Shown in pieces: positions 1-8,179 of a stretch of DNA of 35,350 nt. Both the position numbers and the translations under genes were made by a program. Source of the DNA: Bacteroidia bacterium (GTDB lineage: Bacteria > Bacteroidota > Bacteroidia > Bacteroidales > VadinHA17). The DNA lies in contig JAPLEB010000102.1 in the NCBI GenBank assembly GCA_026391555.1, positions 1-35,350 on the forward strand. Direction: 5' to 3'. How positions within the stretch are numbered: position 1 is the stretch's first letter; every line of letters starts with the position of its first letter. Under the pieces are notes generated by a model. It did no database searches. It saw only the letters and a program-made list of their open reading frames with translations, and was not told where the DNA came from.

Positions 1-116
1 GCAGGCATATATACCTCTCTTCCATAAACATCGACTGAGTCAACCCAGTTTTGTGAAAAAAGAGAAAGTGAACTCAGGAGTATCATTCCTGTAAAAACAA
101 TTTTTATCATTTTCAT
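1..116 (-). CDS. N-terminus of a secreted protein, possibly GH88/GH105-like (3' end outside window)
   Basis: The ATG at 116-114 opens a frame that runs off the left edge after 38 codons. Residues 1-21 are a typical export signal (MKMIKIVF, then a hydrophobic run ending LSLFSQ). The mature start reads NWVDSVDVYGREVYMP. That beginning resembles what I recall of the N-termini of Bacteroidota GH88/GH105 unsaturated glycuronyl hydrolases, which remove the unsaturated uronic acid left by polysaccharide lyases. Such an enzyme would fit the lyase-like genes upstream. Only 38 residues are visible, so the family is a guess; that it is an exported protein is much more secure. It is the next gene downstream in the same operon direction, 30 bp after a 31-codon ORF. 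Confidence 0.5.
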   Translation of the reverse strand, partial: MKMIKIVFTGMILLSSLSLFSQNWVDSVDVYGREVYMP

Positions 117-146
117 AACAGTTGTGTGTATTATACTTTTTATATC

Positions 147-242
147 TCACCTTCGATCAAAGGCCAGTTGTTTATTACTGATCAGAAGCACCAAGAGAAG
201 AATGATAATAAAAAACAGAGTCCACTTTAGAGATTTTTTCAT
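147..242 (-). CDS. 31-residue predicted single-pass membrane peptide or truncated gene start
   Basis: An ATG at 242-240 opens a 31-codon frame ending in TGA at 149-147. It starts MKKSLKWT, continues as an uninterrupted hydrophobic stretch of about 14 residues (FFIIILLLVLLIS), and ends NKQLAFDRR. It fits between the GH106 stop (11 bp away) and the next start (30 bp away), so its spacing is that of a real operon gene. It could be a genuine small membrane protein. It could also be the signal/anchor segment of a gene that lost its body, as appears to have happened at 20532-20600. No family is recognised. Confidence 0.35.
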   Translation of the reverse strand: MKKSLKWTLFFIIILLLVLLISNKQLAFDRR

Positions 243-253
243 GATTTTTCTTT

Positions 254-3200
254 TCATTTATTTTCAATTTCAGCAGATTCTAAATTATATGGAATTATCC
301 GCACCGGTCCTAATAACCCGGAAACTAATTTTTCCTTTTCCCTTTGTATGCTGCCGTAGTGCCACCATCTGGCAGCCTTATTGGTAATGTTATCATCGAG
401 AATATTCCAGGTTGCCTGGTTTGCCTGTAAGTTTGCCACGACGAGGGAAATCTCATTTTCACCGGCTTTTACAAAACCGGAGATATCAGCTTCGAACGGA
501 GCCCAGGGACAAAAGGTCACCAATTTATTATTCACCCATATTTCAGCAAAATAATTTACCTTGCCAAGGTTAAGGACTAATCTTGTTCCCTGCTGAATAA
601 AATTTGAGGGAACGTCCACTTTCTTAATGTACAAAGCCCGTCCCGAATACCATCCCAACCCCATATTATTCCAGGAAATTAATGGCGAATTTACCTTACC
701 ACACACAACCTCAACAGGTTTAATAAGTCCATAAGTATAATCACCGGCATTTACACTCAGCGCAATTTCATTGACATCCTTTTTCATCATTCGGGCAATA
801 TTAATAATATTTTCCCCTTTAACAACATTAGCCCGGATACCATTAATATATAAGGAATAATCGCCTTTGATCACCGGCTTTTTTATTGCTACGGCTCCGG
901 GAGGTAACTGTTGACGATACCAGACAGTAAGAGGGAAATTATCTTTTTGTGAAGGGTTATCAATATTGCCCCATGAACCAAGTGGCGGTGCGGCAAACAT
1001 AAATGAAGGCCTCCATCCCTCCTTTCCATCGGAAACCATCCATGTATCATCCGACCTTAATGCAATAATTTCCACATTCTTCATCCGGATGGAACCCTGT
1101 AACAGAAGGCCTCTGGTCTGTTTTGTTCTGACCTCAAGTATATTGTTTCCAGGTTTAAGCATACCGGAGATATCATAAGTTTCAGCCACTTTCCAGTCAT
1201 TATCCGAACCAACAATTTTGCCATTGACCAGGAACTCATATCCCTTATCGGCAGTGATTGTAATTTTTGCGTCTTTGACTGCGGCATCAATATGTATCTC
1301 TTTTTTGAAGGATCGTTCTCCCCCTTCGATGTCAGGTATATGCATTGAATAATCATAATAGCTTATCCACCAGCCATCCCAGCCGCTCATGTAACGCTGT
1401 ATCCCTGGTTTTTTATTGAACTCGTCCTGTATTTTGACCGTTTTCCAGCCGGTGTCGTCAAAATTGGTGGCAGACCAATGATTTTTCAAACCTTCATTTG
1501 GCAATCGTTCCGGTTGAAATTTCATAATCGGGAGAGCAAGTGTGTCTGACTCCAGAGAAGAGCTCCAGTTATAATCAAGTGCATGTGGAACCAGTTGAAA
1601 TTGCCATTCTCCAACAATATTTATATCAGGCAAGACCTGGTTAGTTCTCTCCTTCCTTTCGACAAGCACTCTGGAAGAATCGGGTTTACCCGGCCCTAAA
1701 ACAAGAAAATAACTCTCATGCGGCTTAAAATCCAGAATCAGTTCCATTCGTCCATCAGTCATCTGGTAATTTTTATAAGGAATAATACCACCTGTTTCAG
1801 GGCTCCATATTGAAGGGATACCTATGTTCCGCAAAGAAATTTGGTATTTTTCAGGTGAATTCCGATCGTTCACCAAAAGGTATATTTCTGTGGCATCAAT
1901 CCTCCGATGATTAAACCGGAGGTATCCGGAATTATTGCTTTTTACTTCAAAATCGGGGTTGATGTTGCTGTTTATGATTTCAGGAAGCTGACTGAGAAAC
2001 CTGGTAAAGAATGCTGAACCGCCGGATTTATTTGTTCTGGAAGTAAAACGGTTGGTTTGTTCATTATTCCACTGGTAATACTCTTCCGGTTTGAGGCTGG
2101 ATGGAGGAAATCCGAAAAGGTCTTTAACTTTTGCGGCAACCAACTCATCAACACCAGTTCCGCTTTCAGAAGTAGCAGGCAAATTTTTCAGTCCGATGAC
2201 AATCCCACCTTCTTCAACAAATGAAGTGATCTTCTGAAGCACATCCTGCCGGATGGCCTGTATTGCAGGCATTACTAATACCCGGTACTTCCCGGTACCG
2301 GCAACAATTTTTCTCCCTTCAATTGTTGCCTTGACGAGCGAAGCGGGATCTATTATATCGTAATCAATATGATTGTTGAGAAGTTCCTGCTGCACCTCTT
2401 TATAAAAGGTGTCATCTACCTTTTCGGGATAACCGCTCTCCCATAAATCAGTTAGAGGATATAGAATTGCGACATCGCAGACAGCATTTCCCTGAGAATT
2501 CATATAGGAAATTCTGCTTCCAAAGTCAGCCAGCGGCTTGAAATATTTCCAGTATGGGTTGGTGAAAAACCAGCTCGGTGGCCAATCAGACTGGCTCTCG
2601 GGAGTATCCATGGTATAATGGAACAGGTGAGGGACAAACATATTAATTCCATAAACACCCAACATGGATAATCCATAACGATATTCCTCCAGAGGGATTG
2701 TATAACCGCCGCTACCCAATGCTTCTGCCAACACTCTTTTCCTGTTGTACAGATGGGCAATTGAACTGATTTGAATGGGGTTGTACCAATCTATCATGCG
2801 GGGAAAACCATATCGATATTCCTCATTATCAGTACCAGGCACCTGAAGTTGCCCCATGGTAGAAAAGTAGTCGGATTGCCTGATGTAATGGATAAGTTTT
2901 TCCGTAGTGTGGCCGGTTGCAAATATCTTATGAGCAGCACACCAATCGGCATACTGTTTGAACCATGCTTTCACATACAACTCTTTTACAACATCAAAAT
3001 AATCGTATCTTACTTTCCCCGATTTATCCGGATCCTTATAAATAATCAGCGGGAGATTGTCTGTTAATTCATATCCTTTTATCTTCCTGAACTTCAGGAG
3101 AAAATCATCTGTCCAGAAAATATTTCCTGTCATTTTTGAATAATTGGCATAGATCTCATCGAAAAAAATCCCCGGAATTGTGTTTCCGAAATAGTTCCCA

Positions 3201-3901
3201 TAGCGTTTGAAATACTCTTCATGAGTGATCTTAATAAATTCAGCAACAGCAGCAGAATCGAGATAATCGATTTGTGCACCGGGGTCTTTGACCATCTCGA
3301 AGGAAATAATCGCCCAGCGACCCTTGGGTACACTCCATTGAGCGCCATTTTTATCAGTTAAATTAACCTGAGATGAGTAATCATAATTCCCATTTTCGGA
3401 AATCCTTCCTGCAAATATTGCCATTGGATTTTTCTGAAAATTTAATATGATAGATTGTGGCCCAATCACTTCCATTTTATCATAGAATAGTACTTTCTTA
3501 ATAAACTCATCAGGATTTGCGGCAATAGTACGGCCGCCGGCACTTCCACTTGGCCACTTATCTTCATCGTAGAGGTAAGTCTGAAAACCTTTTGAAGCGC
3601 TGTACCCGATAGTTGTATCGACAGCTTTCCAGAATCCTTCTGAAAAGTATGGTGTTTCACTTTCATCGAGGCCTCCCCTGGCATGTAAAAATGCTCCGTA
3701 AATCCCTTTATCCATCATCTGGTCTATTTGCCAGGTAAGCTTTTCAGGTTTAAGTGTTCCATTCCACGACCAGAAAGGTAAAAGACTATACTCCTTCGGT
3801 GGATTAATGAAATTTTTAGCCAGATCAGTAGTTTGTCCGGATAGTAATGCCGGAATTCCCAGAGCAACCAAAATCAAAAAATGTTGTTTAAAGATATTCA
3901 T
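254..3901 (-). CDS. GH106-family alpha-L-rhamnosidase-type glycoside hydrolase
   Basis: A 1215-residue secreted enzyme of the GH106 (Glyco_hydro_106) type, whose characterised members release alpha-L-rhamnose from pectic and other glycans. Residues 1-22 are a signal peptide ending LLSGQ. The barrel begins at NPPKEYSLLPFWSWNG (33-48). The family signature YDEDKWPSGSAGG is at 111-123 and an acidic FFDEIY at about 246-251. A long conserved block, PPSWFFTNPYWKYFKPLAD, lies before a Rossmann-like segment (VLVMPAIQAI). The C-terminal third holds GH2-like beta-sandwich domains, with GLGWYSGRALYIKK and FAEIWVNNKLV near the end. Its length fits the family. The start is 8 bp downstream of the preceding gene's stop. 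It is clearly paralogous to the gene at the right edge of the window. Family assignment is strong; rhamnose specificity is inferred. Confidence 0.88.
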   Translation of the reverse strand: MNIFKQHFLILVALGIPALLSGQTTDLAKNFINPPKEYSLLPFWSWNGTLKPEKLTWQIDQMMDKGIYGAFLHARGGLDESETPYFSEGFWKAVDTTIGYSASKGFQTYLYDEDKWPSGSAGGRTIAANPDEFIKKVLFYDKMEVIGPQSIILNFQKNPMAIFAGRISENGNYDYSSQVNLTDKNGAQWSVPKGRWAIISFEMVKDPGAQIDYLDSAAVAEFIKITHEEYFKRYGNYFGNTIPGIFFDEIYANYSKMTGNIFWTDDFLLKFRKIKGYELTDNLPLIIYKDPDKSGKVRYDYFDVVKELYVKAWFKQYADWCAAHKIFATGHTTEKLIHYIRQSDYFSTMGQLQVPGTDNEEYRYGFPRMIDWYNPIQISSIAHLYNRKRVLAEALGSGGYTIPLEEYRYGLSMLGVYGINMFVPHLFHYTMDTPESQSDWPPSWFFTNPYWKYFKPLADFGSRISYMNSQGNAVCDVAILYPLTDLWESGYPEKVDDTFYKEVQQELLNNHIDYDIIDPASLVKATIEGRKIVAGTGKYRVLVMPAIQAIRQDVLQKITSFVEEGGIVIGLKNLPATSESGTGVDELVAAKVKDLFGFPPSSLKPEEYYQWNNEQTNRFTSRTNKSGGSAFFTRFLSQLPEIINSNINPDFEVKSNNSGYLRFNHRRIDATEIYLLVNDRNSPEKYQISLRNIGIPSIWSPETGGIIPYKNYQMTDGRMELILDFKPHESYFLVLGPGKPDSSRVLVERKERTNQVLPDINIVGEWQFQLVPHALDYNWSSSLESDTLALPIMKFQPERLPNEGLKNHWSATNFDDTGWKTVKIQDEFNKKPGIQRYMSGWDGWWISYYDYSMHIPDIEGGERSFKKEIHIDAAVKDAKITITADKGYEFLVNGKIVGSDNDWKVAETYDISGMLKPGNNILEVRTKQTRGLLLQGSIRMKNVEIIALRSDDTWMVSDGKEGWRPSFMFAAPPLGSWGNIDNPSQKDNFPLTVWYRQQLPPGAVAIKKPVIKGDYSLYINGIRANVVKGENIINIARMMKKDVNEIALSVNAGDYTYGLIKPVEVVCGKVNSPLISWNNMGLGWYSGRALYIKKVDVPSNFIQQGTRLVLNLGKVNYFAEIWVNNKLVTFCPWAPFEADISGFVKAGENEISLVVANLQANQATWNILDDNITNKAARWWHYGSIQREKEKLVSGLLGPVRIIPYNLESAEIENK

Positions 3902-3909
3902 GGCAAAAA

Positions 3910-6264
3910 TTAATTAGTTATTTCATTCAATTTTGTTCTTACACCCCAGCTATTCATCTCTTCAGGTTTCATTGGCAGGGCTGAAATAACAAAAGATTCC
4001 GGTTTTTTGCCGGTATAGAGAACAGCCTCCTCCCCTTTTTTCAGATTAAGCTCTATCAGGCCATCATGCAGACGCATATTGGCTGTTTTAGTACCAACAA
4101 TTTTTATATCTCCCGGCAAATCCGATTTTATGACACAGGGTTCGCCGGCCAGGCTTTTGATTCGTATAAATTGTGTTATTCCGGATTCCCGGACAGCACT
4201 AACCAGAAAAGCACCTTCGGTACGCAGATTATGAAAGCTGGCATTTTCCCATTCTGTTGGCATTGCGGGGAAAATACGAATAACTCCACCCCAATCCTGA
4301 AGGAGCATATCGAGCATGCTACGGGAAGCGGAAATAGGCGACTCAAATGTCGGGTTTTCACGTTCGCTGTATAAGGTATTAGGTGTAGCAGTGGGTATCC
4401 GTTCGGGAGCAGGAGGAACTCCAAACCGTGGAAGCAATTCCAACGATCGGTTAAGCCATTTAAGAGCATTATCCCCATCGCCCAGCGCGGCCCACAGAGA
4501 CGAGGCCCCGGAAAATTTATAAATACAATTATCACCGTCCAGATCAGTAAAATGCTGAATGGATTTTCGCATCAACGGAATGCGTGCAGGATTGTTTTCA
4601 ATATTCATATCATACAAAGGAAATATAGCAAAGAGGTGACTGTAATGCCTGTGTGGTTTAGCAAAAGGGACATCCTTACCAATCATCATTCCATTCCCGT
4701 TGATGTTGTAGTCAGCCATTTTTGCCAGCGTTTCTTTCCATCGGGGAAGCAGCGGATCGTCAATTTTAAGTCGTTCAGCTGTTGCAATTAAGGTTTTGAA
4801 CCCCCATCGTGCCAGGGCGATATTCAGGCTTGTTTCCTTCGCATTGCCATACTCATCGGAGTAGGTATATGGAATATGGTAGAGACCATCATCGCCCATG
4901 TAAAGGATACGAAGATAAACGTTGAAGGCACGACGCATAAGCGGATAAATGGAATCTCTCAGGCAAGTATCGTCCATGGTTCGTCTGTTGTGAAGGTAAT
5001 ACATCTGCATGAGCCAGGGGAGCACAATGATATTTAGCTCTTTGTCGTTATTCTTATCATCCGACAAAAACAAGGGAGCATACAAGTCGTCGTAACCTAC
5101 AGGATTTCTTATACCGGCACAGTCGGATTGAAATGATAGAGGTACATTCGCAATCATTTGATCTTTATGTCTTTCAAGTAGTTGATAAAGATTATCTTCC
5201 ATATCCGGGTGGTTAGTAATGCCAAAAGTGTAGTAGGTTAGCTGCACATTCAGATTCATCCAAAGCAAAGGCCATGCGGTTGGTTTAAACCATGGTCCCA
5301 GCAGGTCAATCACCGGCCGGCCTGGATGTGTAGCACTTGCCAGTTTGTAGAGCTGAATCCAGTAAAAGCTTTCCAGCCGGGCATCCGGGAAAGTTGCGAA
5401 GCTTGCCGGATAGTAATTATGCCACCATGTACGGTGCTCTTTTTCCATAGATGCCACATCTTTCTTTTCGGCAGTTTTTATTATTGCCACAGCATCAATA
5501 GCCGAACCGCTTGCTGGTTTTCTGTACTTGCCCCAGCGGTTGGCAACCGTGACCAAAACAGTTCGTGTACCTTCGGGGTTTGTTTTATCGCTCCAGGCTG
5601 TGGCATAGTCGTCGCCCATCAACAGATCCTGGCTTATGGTTTCTATCCCGTCAATTCTTTCTACACGAAAAGGGGGATTCTGCTTATATTCGATGTTAAG
5701 CTCCAAACCCATTGCTCTTTTCGCAATATACCTTGCACTCTGAGCCGGCTGTGGCCGCAATGCAAATTTTGCTGTATTTTCTTTGCCCGTAGCCTTCATG
5801 GTAACCACAATCAGTTCTTCATCAGAAGGGACAAAACAGCGAAATGATATTGTTCCGGCAGTTGTTTCAAGCTCACCCCTTATTTCAGCATTCCAGAGAT
5901 CGTTTCGAAGATGGATCTTCGTTATCTCGCCGGCAGGAGTCAGTAGAAGTTGTCCGATGGGCAATCTGCAGGTTTCATAAGCGCTGGAGGCTTTTGTCCG
6001 GTGGTCAAACACATCGGTTCTTCCGATTTCAAAACGCAAGGTGTTTGGCTCGGTATCGTCCTTGAAAATGATAGTGCCAAGCAAGCCATTTCCCACAAAT
6101 GCCCCCTCAAAATAATCTGCAGGTATTTTATCCCAGATTAAATCGTGCTGTGCCATATATTCCGGCCAGTTGACATTTAACTGAACCAACGACTTTTTTT
6201 GTGCCTCACAAAATATTAGTGCGGCGCTAATAATTAGAAATCCTGTTGCAATGAATTTTTTCAT
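3910..6264 (-). CDS. GH95-like (alpha/alpha)6-barrel glycoside hydrolase with altered catalytic base
   Basis: A 784-residue exported protein (signal peptide about 1-21, ending FCEAQ) with the layout of GH95: an N-terminal beta-sandwich carrying GNGLLGT (58-64), then a helical barrel and a short C-terminal beta domain. I aligned it by eye to the clear GH95 at 9947-12370. The Asn pair is kept (NLN 337-339, versus NIN). A Glu is kept in the general-acid region (YSDEYG, E471). The HRHYSHLFAIFPL helix is kept. The Asp of DGNFG is replaced by Glu (FESP, E641). The GH95 fucosidase motifs are otherwise weak, so this is a distant relative of unknown specificity. Its ATG overlaps the preceding stop as ATGA (6264-6261), implying coupled translation with the putative lyase upstream. 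Confidence 0.68.
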   Translation of the reverse strand: MKKFIATGFLIISAALIFCEAQKKSLVQLNVNWPEYMAQHDLIWDKIPADYFEGAFVGNGLLGTIIFKDDTEPNTLRFEIGRTDVFDHRTKASSAYETCRLPIGQLLLTPAGEITKIHLRNDLWNAEIRGELETTAGTISFRCFVPSDEELIVVTMKATGKENTAKFALRPQPAQSARYIAKRAMGLELNIEYKQNPPFRVERIDGIETISQDLLMGDDYATAWSDKTNPEGTRTVLVTVANRWGKYRKPASGSAIDAVAIIKTAEKKDVASMEKEHRTWWHNYYPASFATFPDARLESFYWIQLYKLASATHPGRPVIDLLGPWFKPTAWPLLWMNLNVQLTYYTFGITNHPDMEDNLYQLLERHKDQMIANVPLSFQSDCAGIRNPVGYDDLYAPLFLSDDKNNDKELNIIVLPWLMQMYYLHNRRTMDDTCLRDSIYPLMRRAFNVYLRILYMGDDGLYHIPYTYSDEYGNAKETSLNIALARWGFKTLIATAERLKIDDPLLPRWKETLAKMADYNINGNGMMIGKDVPFAKPHRHYSHLFAIFPLYDMNIENNPARIPLMRKSIQHFTDLDGDNCIYKFSGASSLWAALGDGDNALKWLNRSLELLPRFGVPPAPERIPTATPNTLYSERENPTFESPISASRSMLDMLLQDWGGVIRIFPAMPTEWENASFHNLRTEGAFLVSAVRESGITQFIRIKSLAGEPCVIKSDLPGDIKIVGTKTANMRLHDGLIELNLKKGEEAVLYTGKKPESFVISALPMKPEEMNSWGVRTKLNEITN

Positions 6265-8177
6265 TGTATATATTTTTCCATTATTGATTTACCTATCTCA
6301 ACCCCATCAACATTGAACAGAAAATCCATTGGAAGGGGTTTCGGATTATAATATCTCAGGCGTTTTTTATTTATTATATCTGCCTTAACACCCAACTTTC
6401 CTAAGGTTGTAATAACTGAAATGTCAAGAATTCCGTTTTTTTCTTCCATGCTAACCCGGGAATTCAGCACGGTTTCTCTGAACTTCAAAAAATCAGTATC
6501 GCTTTTTATCCCTTCTTCAACCTTCCACCACATTGCTATGGCTCCCTTGCCATTATCAGGATGCTGAAGTGTTAATCTTAATCCTCTGTTTTCTGCCATT
6601 TTGAAATTCTCTCTGTTTGGCTTATAAATAAACCCGTCGTTACAGAGCGACATTTTAACGCCTTTATCTGCATTGTCCCACAGGACTCGTATGGCAATAA
6701 CCACATCTTCGAATCGGGCAAAAAAAGTATTTGTCTGGTCAAATGACACGTTACTGCCAATCTCCGGCACCGGGATTTTCATATTTCCGAGCCATATCTC
6801 ATCAAAAGCATTGGGCAGAATGATAGTTGAATTCAGATAGTTTTGGATGCAATTATGGTCCTTTTCGCCTGCAGCAAGCATCACAAATTCCCCCTTGTTT
6901 TGTGCAGACTGCATGAAATACATAAGGTGCCTGGCTTTGCCCCAACCGCCGTTTGAGGGGTAGTTGGCAGGCATAAGATGTTTCATCTTTTCGCCCATTC
7001 CTTCATTTGCCCAGGTTCCATAATGGTCATTCCTTCCCTCCATATTATAGGCTATGTTTAACATCTGAGGTATTCTGGAACTACTAAGATATGCAACAAA
7101 CGCCTTATCATCAGGACCGTACGATTGGTTCGATGAAGCCAGAGAAACATTCTTGCCAACATAGTCGCAACTAAATGCGTTCGGAAAACTATCCCACCTC
7201 TGAACAATAAACCTGCCTGGGCGGTTCATCAGATCTTTTTGCTGAGCGCTCAGCCCGATTTCGTTTAATACTGAAAAACAGATCTGGTGAAACAGGTGGT
7301 TATTTGTGTTTTTCCATCCAAGTAATGGATTCATATACTTTTCTTCCAACAGGTCGCGGCCAAAAACACGGTTATAATCGCGGCTGTGAGCACCGCCAAG
7401 ATATCCACCCCTTTCGTTGTAATGGGAACACAAATCTGTCAACAAAAAATTGATTGCATCAGCTGCTTTTGTCTTTATATCTTCGTCAGCCGGGAATTTA
7501 AAAAGTAACAGAAGTGACTCCAGATCTACTCCGGAGTATGTAGGGCTGTCATACTCACGGTTACCGTAGCGGGCTATATGATTCAGCCAGATGTTGAGAA
7601 ATTTTCTTCCTTCTTCAGTAACCGATGGTAAATTGTAGGCCTGCCCCATGGCTACCAAATTCCAGATTCGCATTATGTAAATATTAGTGTATGAGATACG
7701 TACCGGCTGATTTCGAATCCCTATGAGCGCATATTCAAATATCTGGTCAAGCGTTTCCTTTGATCCGGGGGATAACCTGTCGTCGAAAAGGAGTTTGATC
7801 AGAATACCGTATTGCACACAAAACTGTACATTGTTTCCGTCACCCATATCGCCACCGGTTTCAGTCCAGCCCCAATAAATATTGCCGTACGATTTCGCAT
7901 TCTGGTCAGTTATTACCCTGGTTTGCAATAATTTCAAAGTCCATTCGACTTGTTGGGGAGTTAAGTAACGGGTATCCAGGGCATCGAGCAGGAACATAAA
8001 TCCGTCACGAACCCCTAACCTGGGAGGTGATTGTTGCAATGCTGCCCATTCAGCTTCCATGGTAACCTGACGCACAGCAGGATTTGCCATCGGGGGTATA
8101 TCAGCTGACTTGCTTTGAGCCGGCAGTTGCAAGTTGAAAGCGCAAAAAAGACCAATCAGGATGAATATATTGTTCAT
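6261..8177 (-). CDS. Unassigned secreted alpha/alpha-toroid protein, candidate polysaccharide lyase (A)
   Basis: A 638-residue exported protein (signal peptide about 1-20, ending LQLPAQ) that I cannot place in a named family. Residues about 40-300 are rich in amphipathic helices and aromatic or acidic motifs of the kind lining toroid lyase clefts: YWGWTETGGDMGDGNN (101-116), YTNIYIMRIWN (163-173), NREYDSPTYSG (206-216) and GAHSRDYNR (262-270). The C-terminal third looks like beta-sandwich. Tyr, His, Arg and Asn clusters in this order recall the Asn/His/Tyr/Arg machinery of PL8/PL12/PL15/PL17-type lyases, but this is an analogy rather than a match. It lies 2 bp downstream of a second toroid-like gene and overlaps the next gene by ATGA. 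It could instead be a glycosidase or a binding protein. Confidence 0.5.
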   Translation of the reverse strand: MNNIFILIGLFCAFNLQLPAQSKSADIPPMANPAVRQVTMEAEWAALQQSPPRLGVRDGFMFLLDALDTRYLTPQQVEWTLKLLQTRVITDQNAKSYGNIYWGWTETGGDMGDGNNVQFCVQYGILIKLLFDDRLSPGSKETLDQIFEYALIGIRNQPVRISYTNIYIMRIWNLVAMGQAYNLPSVTEEGRKFLNIWLNHIARYGNREYDSPTYSGVDLESLLLLFKFPADEDIKTKAADAINFLLTDLCSHYNERGGYLGGAHSRDYNRVFGRDLLEEKYMNPLLGWKNTNNHLFHQICFSVLNEIGLSAQQKDLMNRPGRFIVQRWDSFPNAFSCDYVGKNVSLASSNQSYGPDDKAFVAYLSSSRIPQMLNIAYNMEGRNDHYGTWANEGMGEKMKHLMPANYPSNGGWGKARHLMYFMQSAQNKGEFVMLAAGEKDHNCIQNYLNSTIILPNAFDEIWLGNMKIPVPEIGSNVSFDQTNTFFARFEDVVIAIRVLWDNADKGVKMSLCNDGFIYKPNRENFKMAENRGLRLTLQHPDNGKGAIAMWWKVEEGIKSDTDFLKFRETVLNSRVSMEEKNGILDISVITTLGKLGVKADIINKKRLRYYNPKPLPMDFLFNVDGVEIGKSIMEKYIQ

Positions 8178-8179
8178 AT

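Noticed and set aside
5326-5847. A 173-codon plus-strand ORF, the longest on that strand
   Set aside because: It lies antisense inside the GH95-like gene, is cysteine-rich with no domain logic, and has the look of a coding-frame shadow. The same applies to all other plus-strand ORFs.
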